This document shows, one piece after another, positions 8,578-17,689 of a stretch of 64,000 nt of DNA. The position numbers and the translations under genes are program-made. The stretch is from Pseudoglutamicibacter albus (GTDB lineage Bacteria; Actinomycetota; Actinomycetes; Actinomycetales; Micrococcaceae). The DNA lies in contig NZ_JAKRCW010000008.1 in NCBI RefSeq assembly GCF_022346425.1, positions 1-64,000 on the forward strand, written 5' to 3'. Under the pieces are notes generated by a model that was not told the DNA's origin, made no database searches, and saw only the letters and a list, made by a program, of their open reading frames with translations. The stretch's first letter is position 1; each line of letters starts with the position of its first letter.

Positions 8578-10632
8578 CTAGAACGAATTCAGCGCCTTTG
8601 TGACCTCTTCAACCCACATCCTCGCCGCCTCAGGGCCAGGGTGAATACCATCGGAGGCGATATCGCTTGCATTGACCGCAACCTGATCCCAGTGAGCCAC
8701 ACGAACCCTATCTGGGTTCTCTTGAGCGAACGCAGCGATGTTCTTACGCGCATCCGGAATCCATTCGCGGTCCCCATACGGCATCACGAGCACGAACTTG
8801 GTGCCCGGCCCGGCATCTGCCAGAAGTGAGCCGAGCTGTTCCTTGGTGAAGGTCGCGTTGGTTCCCAAACCTAGAACGACATATTCACGCAACTTCCCGC
8901 GTGCTTTGAGCTGTTTGACCACATCCGGGGCATCCCAAATCTGCATACCCACACTCGCCTGCACCGGAGAGGCCGGATAAACCTGCCGAATCGCCGGCAC
9001 CGAGGCTACCGTGACTGAATCGCCAATGAACGTGATGTTCTTCGACGGGATCGTTGGAGTGGTCTTATCCGAGCCCTTCCCTGACTTATCTTTTGCCTTG
9101 TCTTTAGATTTCTCCGGCTTAGGTTTCTTGTCTTTAGCTCCCTCATCCTGGGAGCCCTTACCCTCAGCAGGCTTGTCCTTACTCGAGCTATCCTTGCCCG
9201 GTTTAGCCTCAGTTTCTTCGCCGTCTCCGGCCGCCTCGTCAAGACCCGAGCCGTCACCGTCCATATCAATAGCTTGCGCCTGCGCTGCCAAAGCCTCCAG
9301 ACGCTCTTGCTGTTGGGTCTTAGCTGGCGCCGTCCCCACCGCAATCAAAGCAAGTGCTACCACGATGGTAACGGCCGCGCTCCACAGCATTGCCGCCCTA
9401 TCGGAAAGACGCGCCCAGATCTCGGCCGCATAAACGCGGTAGCCCTTCGTCAGGATCGGTTGCTCAACCCAACGGAAAGATGCCGCCGAAAGCGCAAACG
9501 TCACAACAACAACCAACGATGCGCGTGCCAGCAGAAGCTCAAGCTCAACCTCACCGCCGTTGGGGTCAGGCATCCACGCGGCAGCCAACACCACCATCGG
9601 CCAATGCCACAAATACATCGCATACGAGCGTTCAGCGACCCACCGCAGCCCGGCCGCGAGCAACCCGCGCGGTTGCCAGTGAGCCTGCCGGCCCGTCGTC
9701 GCCATGAGCACTGCGGCGGCCGCGGCAACAGAGAACACGAACATGCCGCCCAGCTGGGTGATCGCGGTCTGCTCCTTCAAAACCACAACGCCAACAGCTA
9801 GGACAGCCCACGCCACAACGGTCACAAGCGCACGCACCCCAGAGCCTAAGTCCAACTCCCGCGGCATGCAGGCAACCGCAGCACCCAAAAGCAAACCGAA
9901 GCAGTGCGTCAACGTGTTCAGGTACGCCTGATCAAAGTCACGAGTCAACGAATACGTGACAGCCATCGAAATGCCAGAAAGCACCGCGACGATCAACGCA
10001 ACCGTACCTACCGTGCGATGAAGCGAAGACATCTTTTTCGAGGAAGAATGCACGCCCACATACGACAAGCCGATGATGATGATCGGCCAGAACAGATAGA
10101 ACTGCTCCTCAATCGCCAGCGACCACATGTGGTTCAGAAGATGCGCCTGGTCCTGATCGAAATACGAGACTCCGGCAGCCAGCTGAACCCAGTTCGCCGT
10201 TGCCGTGAGCGCACCAGCAGCCTGTCTGCCCAAGTGAACCCGCACATCGGGGTTTGCCAGCAACGTTAACGGCAGGATCACGATCAGCATCAGGATCGCA
10301 GCAGGCACCAAGCGCCGCAAACGACCCAAATAGAACTTCCCGAAAAACGCCTTCAGCCGGGCCCTCTTAGTGCCCGACTCCACATAGAGGTGCGCGGTGC
10401 GGCGCAACAAGCTTGAGGTAATCAGATACCCCGATAGAACGAAGAAGAGATCCACGCCCAGATAGCCGGCCGGAACCGCATCAGGTGCCACGTGATAACC
10501 GATAACCAGGAGCACAGCGAGCGCGCGCATCGCATCGAGCACAAAGTTGCGCTGTCGGCCGCTGGACGTTCGGCCTGGGGCCCCGAAACCTGGGGATGGT
10601 GTGCGGGGTGCAACGCGGCTGACCTGGCTCAC
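8578..10632 (-). CDS. acyltransferase 3 (OafA/YrhL type) fused to an SGNH hydrolase-like domain
   Basis: A 684-residue integral membrane enzyme expected to O-acylate a cell-surface glycan (peptidoglycan, teichoic acid or lipid-linked sugar). About residues 25-400 form the multi-helix acyltransferase-3 domain, with LDAMRALAVLLVIGYHVAPDAVPAGYLGVDLFFVLSGYLI, including the conserved H and FFVLSGY. A Lys/Asp/Glu/Ser-rich linker (about 440-515) follows the last helix. The C-terminal domain (about 518-684) has SGNH blocks: GDSVTV, LGLGTN and SDGIHPG. By analogy with OatA the first domain moves the acyl group across the membrane and the second transfers or removes it outside. The substrate is unknown. 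The GTG start has AGAGG eight bases upstream. Confidence 0.9.
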   Translation of the reverse strand: MSQVSRVAPRTPSPGFGAPGRTSSGRQRNFVLDAMRALAVLLVIGYHVAPDAVPAGYLGVDLFFVLSGYLITSSLLRRTAHLYVESGTKRARLKAFFGKFYLGRLRRLVPAAILMLIVILPLTLLANPDVRVHLGRQAAGALTATANWVQLAAGVSYFDQDQAHLLNHMWSLAIEEQFYLFWPIIIIGLSYVGVHSSSKKMSSLHRTVGTVALIVAVLSGISMAVTYSLTRDFDQAYLNTLTHCFGLLLGAAVACMPRELDLGSGVRALVTVVAWAVLAVGVVVLKEQTAITQLGGMFVFSVAAAAAVLMATTGRQAHWQPRGLLAAGLRWVAERSYAMYLWHWPMVVLAAAWMPDPNGGEVELELLLARASLVVVVTFALSAASFRWVEQPILTKGYRVYAAEIWARLSDRAAMLWSAAVTIVVALALIAVGTAPAKTQQQERLEALAAQAQAIDMDGDGSGLDEAAGDGEETEAKPGKDSSSKDKPAEGKGSQDEGAKDKKPKPEKSKDKAKDKSGKGSDKTTPTIPSKNITFIGDSVTVASVPAIRQVYPASPVQASVGMQIWDAPDVVKQLKARGKLREYVVLGLGTNATFTKEQLGSLLADAGPGTKFVLVMPYGDREWIPDARKNIAAFAQENPDRVRVAHWDQVAVNASDIASDGIHPGPEAARMWVEEVTKALNSF

Positions 10633-10792
10633 CTCATTTACCTCTTTCTTCGCTTAACACAAGCGAATCCACGATACAAACGAAATCTAGGTGGAATGTC
10701 CAAAATTCGGGACTGATACCGCATTGATACGCAACTCTCAGCTAATTGTTATGTTTCTCTTGGCTTAGTCATGATCTACGATCAGATGCATC

Positions 10793-12037
10793 ATGCCTCA
10801 CCCTGTTTCCTCATCGCATTCGGCGCGTCCGACCCCGGTTCCTCGTGAGATTAAAGTCCTCATCGCTGGGGCTTTGCTGATCGCTATTGGCTTTGGGTTG
10901 ATCGCCCCGATTCTGCCGCAGTACGCCTCAAGTTTTGGGGTGAGCCACATGATGGCGGCGGCGATCGTTTCGGTGTTTGCTTTCACACGTTTGGGGTTTG
11001 CGCCTTTTGCCGGCGGGGTCTCTGAAAAGTTGGGAGAGCCGGGGGCGTATGTGCTCGGGGTGTTCATCGTTGCGATCTCAACGATTGCGTGTGGAATGGC
11101 CCCGAATTATTGGGTTCTGATTCTTGTTAGAGGCCTCGGTGGTATCGGCTCTGTCACGTTTACGGTTGCGGCTTCGAGTTTCATTGCCCGGACCTCTCCG
11201 GCGGATATCCGTGGCCGGGTCGCAAGCCTGTATGGTGGGGCGTTTTTGATCGGTAACGTGGCGGGCCCATTGGTGGGTGGCTTGTTGGCTCCGTTGGGCT
11301 ACCGTGTTCCGTTCTTCATCTACGGTGGCTCGTTGATTGCGGCTTCACTGGTTGTGTTTTATTTCCTGGTGAGTTCTCGCGGGCGTCGCGGCCAGCCGAG
11401 GGCTCGCCATCATCTGCCGCCGTATAGCCTCGCTGATGCTTTAGCTAACCCGAAGTATCGTGCCGCGCTGGTCTCTAATTTCGGTAACGGGTGGTGCTCT
11501 TTTGGTGTGCGGGTAGCTATTGTGCCTCTGTTCGCGGCTCAAGCGTTGGGTCTTGGGGCGTTGTCTGTGGGTCTTGTTATGACCGGCTTCGCGGCCGGTA
11601 ACGCTACAGCGTTGACGTTCAGCGGCCGCTGGTCTGACAGGGTCGGGCGGCGGCGCCCCATCATGATCGGGTTGAGCCTGGCTGGACTGTGCACGGCGGC
11701 TACTGGCTTGTCCCCCAACGTCGCGGTGCTCGTGACTTTGTCAGCGTTGGCGGGTTTCGGGACTGGTATGTTCAACCCGGCCCAGCAGGCAAGCATCGCC
11801 GATATCGTGGGGCCGAAGCATCATGCGGGACGCGTGATGTCTATATTCCAGATGGCGGCTGATCTTCCGGCTGTGATGGCGCCGTTGATCGCTGGTTGGA
11901 TCGCAGACCAGTTCGGGTTCAGTTGGGCTTTCGTGCTCTCAGGTCTGCTCATGGGTGCCGGTGTGATCGCGTGGGCTTTGGTCTCGCCTCGGCAGAACAT
12001 CGAACACACCGAAGTGAGCCCGAGCAAACCCCGCTAG
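10793..12037 (+). CDS. MFS transporter (DHA1-like efflux pump)
   Basis: A 414-residue, 12-helix major facilitator. Helix 1 begins IKVLIAGALLIAIGFGLIAPILPQY; motif-A-like sequences occur after helix 2 (GGVSEKLGEPG) and, more canonically, after helix 8 (GRWSDRVGRRRPIM). This is the pattern of drug or metabolite:proton antiporters, but the substrate cannot be told. It diverges from the acyltransferase across 160 bases and converges on smc, with overlapping stop codons. The ATG lacks a clear ribosome site; TACGAT at 10777-10782 ends ten bases upstream, so a very short leader or none is possible. Confidence 0.93.
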   Translation: MPHPVSSSHSARPTPVPREIKVLIAGALLIAIGFGLIAPILPQYASSFGVSHMMAAAIVSVFAFTRLGFAPFAGGVSEKLGEPGAYVLGVFIVAISTIACGMAPNYWVLILVRGLGGIGSVTFTVAASSFIARTSPADIRGRVASLYGGAFLIGNVAGPLVGGLLAPLGYRVPFFIYGGSLIAASLVVFYFLVSSRGRRGQPRARHHLPPYSLADALANPKYRAALVSNFGNGWCSFGVRVAIVPLFAAQALGLGALSVGLVMTGFAAGNATALTFSGRWSDRVGRRRPIMIGLSLAGLCTAATGLSPNVAVLVTLSALAGFGTGMFNPAQQASIADIVGPKHHAGRVMSIFQMAADLPAVMAPLIAGWIADQFGFSWAFVLSGLLMGAGVIAWALVSPRQNIEHTEVSPSKPR

Positions 12038-12044
12038 GCGGGTT
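12027..12044. terminator. hairpin over the overlapping stop codons of MFS gene and smc
   Basis: AACC(C)CGC - TAG - GCGGGTT forms a 7-bp stem with one bulge, centred on CTAG at 12034-12037. That CTAG supplies TAG to both convergent genes. It is short but symmetric and could weakly stop transcription from both sides. Confidence 0.4.
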
Positions 12045-15000
12045 CGTGATCCCCGGTCTTTGTGTCTTGCGCGATGCGCTGGGACACAACGTGGCTCACG
12101 CCGTCGCCTCTCATCGAGACCCCGTAGAGGGCATCGGCGATGTCCATCGTGTGTTTCTGGTGAGTGATGATGATCAGCTGGGAGGCCTGTTGTAGGTCTT
12201 TGAAGACCTCGAGCAGGCGCAGCAGGTTCCGCTCATCGAGGGCGGCTTCGACCTCGTCCATGACATAGAACGGCGAGGGCCGTGCTTTGAAGATAGCGAT
12301 CAGCATCGCGAGTGCCGTGAGTGAACGCTCCCCACCCGAGAGCAGCGACAACCGTTTGACTTTCTTACCGGCGGGGCGCGCCTCAACCTCGATGCCGGTG
12401 CTCAGCATGTCGCTCGGGTCCGTGAGTGTCAGCTTGCCTTCACCCCCCGGGAACAGCCGACTGAAGATTGCTGTGAACTCTCTCGCTGTGTCAGCGAACG
12501 CGTCAGCGAACACCGTCTTGACGTGTTGGTCTACTTCTTCGATGAGATTCAGAAGCTCAGCGCGGGTGTTGGTGAGGTCTTGGACCTGACCAACCAGATA
12601 GGAATGCCGTTCTTCAAGGGCCGCGAACTCTTCCAACGCCAACGGGTTGACTTTGCCTAAGGCCTGAAGGTCGCGTTCGGCCTGCTTGAGACGTTTGAGC
12701 TGAGTTTCGCGGTCAAACGGCTCGCCGTCAACCGGGTTACCGTCTTGATCGACCTCTTGACGCAATTCCGCCCAGGGATCGGTGGCGTCGGTGAAATCGG
12801 ATGGCACCGGAAGATGCGGCCCGAAGTGTTCAACCAGGTGGTCCGGGGTCATCGAAACCTCAGACAACGCCTTCTCTTCGAGTGCTTCGAAGCGGGCCTG
12901 CCGCTCTGCCTGATCTATCTCTGTCTTGTGCGCCTCGTCCCGCAGCTCAGAGAGGCGGGCTTGCGCCTTCGCTAGAGCTGCGCGCGCGGTCTCGAGTTGA
13001 GCGTTGCAGCGCCGCACCGCTTCCTCGGACTCTTCGACACGCACGTGAGCCGCCTCAACCGAACGAGCCAGGAGCCGTTGCGCCGTGCGAACACGCTCGG
13101 CGACTGTCTCCGCCTTCTTCGCTTGTGCGGCACGCCGCGCTGCACGACGCTGTGCCTCCTCACGTGCGGCACGTTCAGCACGGGCCGCGCGACGCTGAGA
13201 ATGCGCCCGGTCTCGAAGCTTACGGGCCTGTTCTTGGGCCTCCCGCAAAGCCAACCGCGCCTGAATCTCAGCTTCACGAGCCTGCGATGCAGCCTGAGCT
13301 AGACGGTCACGCTCAGCCGTCGAGGGTTCAGCTTCTTCCGGAACATCCTGGGCCACAGCCAAACGCTCATTGAGCTCTTCAAGCCCCACACGCGCCTTCT
13401 CAACAGCGGCATCAGCTGCGACATACGCGTCCGCATGCCGCTGAACATCCGCATCGGCTTGAGCCGCAAGCGAAGACAGCCGCTCAACACGCGACGCGGC
13501 GTTCCGGGAAGCATCACTGGCCTGCCGCGCCGCGTCCTCGGCTGCTTTCAGCTCTGCTTGCGCGTTGTTCACGGAGGGTTGCGCGCGCTCAACCTCCGCC
13601 TCAGCCGCCTCACACGCCGCAACGGCTTCCGTGAGCTCTTCCCGAGCTGTCTCCAGCGAACGCACCCGCGCCAAAGCTCCCGCGCCATCGCCAGCACCGA
13701 TCACCACGCCAGCACGCGTCCACCGATGCCCTTCAACAGTGACCGCCGTGCACCCGGACTCAGCCACCACAGCGCGGGCTTCAGCATCCGAATCCAGCAA
13801 CGCAGTCCTACCCAGCAAAGCCTCAACAAGCTGCTCATCCCCTGGCTTAGGGCTCACCACATCGGCGACACTACGCGCACCGGAAGGCAACACATCACCA
13901 CGATGCTGCCCCACGGTATGTAGCAACGTCACCGACCCCTCGGCACCGGCAGCCGCGGCTTCCGCCACCTGCTCGAGTGTCACCTGCGCTGCAGCGACCC
14001 AGCCGTCCTCAGCACCACACAAAGCCGCTTTGACGGCGGCCTCAAAGCCCGGTTCGACTGTCAAGCGGTCACTCAACACATCCAAGAGGGCATTCTCGTG
14101 CCCCTCAAGCAACGTGCCCGCCCCAGCATCCGGCTGGGTAGTCTCAGCCAAAACAGCTACCCGCGCTTCAAGCCCCGCCCGGCGTTGACGCGCCGTGTTC
14201 AACGCATCACGCGCCGACTGCAACGCAGCTTTCGCCTCATCCAGCGCTCCTTGCGATTCAGGCACACGCGCCAAAGGCGCCACCGTGGCCTCCCGCGCTT
14301 CATCAGCTTCCGCCTGCGCCTCATCCATATGGCTCTTAGCTTCGGCACTTCGAGCGCGTGCCGCATCGCGAGCCTCAACGGTACGCTCGCGTTCACCTAC
14401 CGCAGATTCAAGCCTCTGCCGGGCAGTGCCTACTTGCCCAGCAAGCCGCGCCAAACCCTCACGGCGATCCGCAACTGCCCGCAATAGAGCAGTCAACCGC
14501 TCATCTTCTGCACGCTGCTTCGACTCAGCCTCAGCGCGCTCACCACCGGCGGCCTCAAGGGCATCTTGGGCCTTCTCAACAGCCTCGTCCGCTTCATCAG
14601 CCTCGGCGTCGCTCGCCTCAGCGCGGCGCTCCAAAACATCCGGATCTTCACCTACCGACGAACGCTCAAGCGGCTGCCCCAAAAGCCGCTGCCGCTCCTC
14701 CGCGACCCGCAGCAAACCCGTGTAGCGCTCGCTCAACTGAGACAACTCGTACCACGTCTCACGTGCCGAAGCCGCAGCCGGGGATGCCTTCGCAGCCTCA
14801 ACTTCAGCCGCGGAAACCGTGCGAGTTGCAGCATCCACAGCGTCACTGGCCTGCCTCTGAGCTTCTTCCAGATCTACCCTCTTCACGGAAGCTGACTCGG
14901 CTTCATCCAGCAGCTGCACCACATCGTGGGCCAGCAGGCGCGACTTAGCATCACGTAGCCGCGCCTGAACACCACGAGCACGCCGCGCCGTATCCGCCTG

Positions 15001-15621
15001 CCTGCCCAGCGGCTTCAACTGCCGCCCGATCTCCTTGACAAGATCATCTAATCGGCTCAGATTCGCCTGAGTTGAATCCAGCTTGCGCAGCGTTTTTTCT
15101 TTGCGACGCCGATGCTTCAGAATCCCCGCGGCTTCCTCGATGAAACCGCGGCGCTCCTCAGCGCTAGCCTGCAGGATCTTATCGAGCTGACCCTGCCCCA
15201 CGATCACGTGCATCTCACGACCCAAACCGGAATCGGAGAGCAACTCCTGAATATCGAGCAAACGCACCGGGGAACCGTTGATCGCATACTCGGAACCACC
15301 TGAACGGAACAAGGTTCTAGAGATCGTGACTTCCGTGTATTCGATCGGTAACGCGCCATCCGAGTTATCGATCGTCAACGTCACGTGTGCCCGGCCCAAC
15401 GCTTGGCGGGAACTCGTGCCGGCGAAGATCACGTCATCCATGCTCCCGCCACGCAACGTCTTAGCACCCTGCTCACCCATGACCCACGCGAGCGCATCGA
15501 CAACATTCGACTTACCTGACCCGTTGGGGCCCACCACGGCCGTGATGCCGGGTTCGAAGTCGAAGCTGGTCGCGGAAGCAAATGACTTAAATCCGCGAAC
15601 CGTCAGGCATTTCAAATACAT
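12034..15621 (-). CDS. smc: chromosome segregation protein SMC
   Basis: Condensin ATPase that compacts and separates sister chromosomes, acting with ScpA and ScpB. The Walker A GPNGSGKSNVVDALAWV is near residue 35, the coiled coils are very rich in Ala/Glu/Arg, the hinge lies near 500-650 (TLLEGHENALLDVLSDRLTVEPGFEAAVKAALC to GVVIGAGDGAGALARVRSLE), and the C-terminal half has LLSGGERSLTALAML and Walker B FYVMDEVEAALDE. At 1195 residues it is of normal length. A GTG eight codons upstream is possible, but the ATG at 15621 (MYLKCLTVRGFKSF) matches the family. It lies 68 bases after mutM, the usual rnc-mutM-smc order. Confidence 0.97.
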   Translation of the reverse strand: MYLKCLTVRGFKSFASATSFDFEPGITAVVGPNGSGKSNVVDALAWVMGEQGAKTLRGGSMDDVIFAGTSSRQALGRAHVTLTIDNSDGALPIEYTEVTISRTLFRSGGSEYAINGSPVRLLDIQELLSDSGLGREMHVIVGQGQLDKILQASAEERRGFIEEAAGILKHRRRKEKTLRKLDSTQANLSRLDDLVKEIGRQLKPLGRQADTARRARGVQARLRDAKSRLLAHDVVQLLDEAESASVKRVDLEEAQRQASDAVDAATRTVSAAEVEAAKASPAAASARETWYELSQLSERYTGLLRVAEERQRLLGQPLERSSVGEDPDVLERRAEASDAEADEADEAVEKAQDALEAAGGERAEAESKQRAEDERLTALLRAVADRREGLARLAGQVGTARQRLESAVGERERTVEARDAARARSAEAKSHMDEAQAEADEAREATVAPLARVPESQGALDEAKAALQSARDALNTARQRRAGLEARVAVLAETTQPDAGAGTLLEGHENALLDVLSDRLTVEPGFEAAVKAALCGAEDGWVAAAQVTLEQVAEAAAAGAEGSVTLLHTVGQHRGDVLPSGARSVADVVSPKPGDEQLVEALLGRTALLDSDAEARAVVAESGCTAVTVEGHRWTRAGVVIGAGDGAGALARVRSLETAREELTEAVAACEAAEAEVERAQPSVNNAQAELKAAEDAARQASDASRNAASRVERLSSLAAQADADVQRHADAYVAADAAVEKARVGLEELNERLAVAQDVPEEAEPSTAERDRLAQAASQAREAEIQARLALREAQEQARKLRDRAHSQRRAARAERAAREEAQRRAARRAAQAKKAETVAERVRTAQRLLARSVEAAHVRVEESEEAVRRCNAQLETARAALAKAQARLSELRDEAHKTEIDQAERQARFEALEEKALSEVSMTPDHLVEHFGPHLPVPSDFTDATDPWAELRQEVDQDGNPVDGEPFDRETQLKRLKQAERDLQALGKVNPLALEEFAALEERHSYLVGQVQDLTNTRAELLNLIEEVDQHVKTVFADAFADTAREFTAIFSRLFPGGEGKLTLTDPSDMLSTGIEVEARPAGKKVKRLSLLSGGERSLTALAMLIAIFKARPSPFYVMDEVEAALDERNLLRLLEVFKDLQQASQLIIITHQKHTMDIADALYGVSMRGDGVSHVVSQRIAQDTKTGDHEPA

Positions 15622-15689
15622 GGTGATTTCTATTATGTAACGCACACGCTAAGAAACCGGGGATTTTCCCCTTTCCCGCGTTCACGTGG

Positions 15690-16634
15690 TCAGAGTCCGC
15701 GTGGGCGGCGTTGGCACCAGCTACACCGGAACGATGAGCGCCCACCCCACGGATCACGCACAATCATGCCTGGCTTGCCGTTGTTGGCACACCGCGGGCA
15801 GGGTTGGCCGGCTCGCCCGTAGGCGTTGAGGGAACGGTCGAAATAGCCGCTAGCGCCGTTGACGTTGACATAGAGAGAATCGAAGCTCGTCCCACCGGCT
15901 TCCAACGCACTGAGCATCACGGCGCGCAACGCCTCCAGCAAAGCCTCGATCTCCGCTAGAGGCAGACGCGATACCGGAGTCTCATAGTGCCTCTTGACCC
16001 GCCACAACGCCTCATCCGCATAAATGTTGCCCACCCCGGAGACCACGGACTGATCCATGAGTGCGTTCTTGATCCCGGTGCGTTTGTTGCGCCACTGCTT
16101 CCGCAAGGCACGCGCATTGGTCAGGGGGTCTAGGACATCGCGCCCGATGTGGTGTGCGGCGTGCGGGATCAGGTGGGCTTGGTCTCCTACCCCACCAGGG
16201 CCGGCATCCGGTGTCGGTACAAGCTCGGAGATCCACATGCCACCGAAGATCCGCTGGTCTATGAAGCGCAGCTCGGTAGGTGCGCCGTCGCGCTCGGATA
16301 GAACCAAACGCACTTTGAGGTGTTTCTCCCACGGCTGTTCGGCGTCCTCGACGAGCACCTGCCCAGACATACCCAAATGAGCCATGACCGCCATCGCGGG
16401 CTGCCCAGAACCTTCCGAGGCAGAATCAGGGGCGAGCGTGAGCCACAGGAACTTACCGCGACGCACCGCCGCCGTAATGGTCATTGATGTTGCCGCGGAA
16501 ATAAAGGCGTCAGGACCACCGACCTGACGCCGAACTGAACGCGGGTCGTGGACCTCTACGTGTTCGATCCGCCGCCCAACAACCCAATCCATCAAGCCGC
16601 GGCGGACAACCTCAACTTCAGGCAGTTCAGGCAT
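15690..16634 (-). CDS. mutM: formamidopyrimidine-DNA glycosylase (Fpg/MutM)
   Basis: Bifunctional glycosylase/AP lyase that removes 8-oxoguanine and formamidopyrimidines. The catalytic N-terminus MPELPEVEVVRRGL is intact (nucleophilic Pro2, Glu3), the conserved lysine is in AVRRGKFLWL, the helix-two-turn-helix is DQSVVSGVGNIYADEALW, and the C-terminal zinc finger has CPRC and CSWC pairs about 20 residues apart. 314 residues is slightly long. Its ATG overlaps the rnc stop (TGATG), so translation is coupled to rnc. Confidence 0.97.
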   Translation of the reverse strand: MPELPEVEVVRRGLMDWVVGRRIEHVEVHDPRSVRRQVGGPDAFISAATSMTITAAVRRGKFLWLTLAPDSASEGSGQPAMAVMAHLGMSGQVLVEDAEQPWEKHLKVRLVLSERDGAPTELRFIDQRIFGGMWISELVPTPDAGPGGVGDQAHLIPHAAHHIGRDVLDPLTNARALRKQWRNKRTGIKNALMDQSVVSGVGNIYADEALWRVKRHYETPVSRLPLAEIEALLEALRAVMLSALEAGGTSFDSLYVNVNGASGYFDRSLNAYGRAGQPCPRCANNGKPGMIVRDPWGGRSSFRCSWCQRRPRGL

Positions 16635-17377
16635 CAGGCGGAGGTTTTGTGCCCAGGTGAGAGCGGATCTGAATCGATCACGCCCATCGCGATCAAGTCC
16701 CCCACGAGCATCTTCCAGGATGCGCCAGCAGCGATCTTCTCGGCGTCCTTCTTGGAGGTCGCTGTGCCATTCGCATAGCGTTTATCGCCAATCAAGAGCC
16801 GCGCAGTATAGGTGTGGGCGTGGTCCGGCCCTTCACTGGTGATGTCATAGACAACCTCACCTAGATCGTGTTGGCCCGCGATCTGCCGAATCAGCGTCTT
16901 CCAGTCTGTGCTGCGGCGAATCGTTTCCTCATCGTCAATCAGCGGAAGCACGTTCTCGGCGATGATCCGTTTCACGGCGTCCAAGCCGTGTTTCAAAAAC
17001 ACGGCTCCCAGGAGCGCTTCCATCGTGTCAGCCAAGATCGAATCTTTATCTTGACCGTTAGACTGCTGCTCGCCCTTACCGAGCCGGATGTGCGGCCCCA
17101 CGCCGAGCGCACGAGCCACCTGGGCGAGCGTCTGGGTAGAGACCAAACGGGCACGCAACGCCGTCAGTTGACTCTCAGAAACCGTCGGGTACTGCTCAAA
17201 AATGAACGTGGTGACACAAAACCCGAGCACCGAATCCCCTAAGAACTCGAGGCGCTCGTTATGTTCACCATCGTGCTCATAGGCCCACGAGCGGTGCGTC
17301 AACGCTAAACGAAGCGTCTCGGGGTCTAAAGAGACCCCGAGACGCTTCGAAAGCTCAGTTGCTTTAGCCACAGACAA
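16634..17377 (-). CDS. rnc: ribonuclease III
   Basis: Double-strand-specific endoribonuclease that processes rRNA precursors and mRNAs. The signature NERLEFLGDSVLG (about residues 40-52) with its catalytic Glu and Asp and the second acidic site DTMEALLGAVFL (about 113-124) are intact; the dsRNA-binding domain covers about 165-235. At 247 residues it is normal. The start is TTG at 17377, one base after the rpmF stop, with GTG two codons later as an alternative; neither has a strong ribosome site. Codons 10-23 contain a perfect 18-bp inverted repeat, listed separately, that may make the mRNA a target of its own product. Confidence 0.95.
   Translation of the reverse strand: MSVAKATELSKRLGVSLDPETLRLALTHRSWAYEHDGEHNERLEFLGDSVLGFCVTTFIFEQYPTVSESQLTALRARLVSTQTLAQVARALGVGPHIRLGKGEQQSNGQDKDSILADTMEALLGAVFLKHGLDAVKRIIAENVLPLIDDEETIRRSTDWKTLIRQIAGQHDLGEVVYDITSEGPDHAHTYTARLLIGDKRYANGTATSKKDAEKIAAGASWKMLVGDLIAMGVIDSDPLSPGHKTSA
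17310..17349 (-). promoter_or_regulatory. perfect 18-bp hairpin inside the rnc coding sequence, possible RNase III autoregulatory site
   Basis: Arms 17310-17327 and 17332-17349 are exact complements with a four-base loop (CUUU in the mRNA). The hairpin begins 28 bases after the rnc start codon and encodes residues KRLGVSLDPETLR. In the transcript it forms an uninterrupted GC-rich duplex, the kind of structure RNase III cuts. It has no T-run and lies inside a gene, so a terminator role is unlikely. Confidence 0.75.
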
Positions 17378-17378
17378 C

Positions 17379-17582
17379 TTAGGCGTCAGCTACCTTACGT
17401 CCCTTGTACTCAAGGAACAGCTCGGTGCCTGCCGAGTCGGTGACCATCTTCGCCTGGTGAGGCAGGCTGTACGTCACGCGACCGTTTTCAACGGTCTTCA
17501 CCAGAGTTGGCGCAGTGGCCTTCCACTGAGCGCGGCGGTTGCGTGTATTCGCACGGGACATCTTCCGCTTTGGAACAGCCAC
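17379..17582 (-). CDS. rpmF: 50S ribosomal protein L32
   Basis: A 67-residue large-subunit protein. [20 protein letters not shown] is the standard L32 N-terminus, so the GTG at 17582 is the start; GGAAGAGAG precedes it. The protein contains no cysteine where zinc-binding L32 has two CxxC pairs (the segment reads [17 protein letters not shown]), so it is the zinc-independent C-minus form. It lies between the DUF177 gene and rnc, as usual. Confidence 0.95.
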   Translation of the reverse strand: MAVPKRKMSRANTRNRRAQWKATAPTLVKTVENGRVTYSLPHQAKMVTDSAGTELFLEYKGRKVADA

Positions 17583-17689
17583 GGCTTGTCTCTCTTCCTT
17601 GTTGCTGGTCAGTTCTGGACGGTGAGCGTCCAGAGTCAAAATCTATGTCGGCTTCACCTGCCCGGGTATCCGGGACTAGGATCTCAGCC

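Noticed and set aside
17310-17349. Terminator for the rpmF transcript
   Set aside because: The stem is inside the rnc coding sequence with no T-run, so terminating here would abolish rnc expression.
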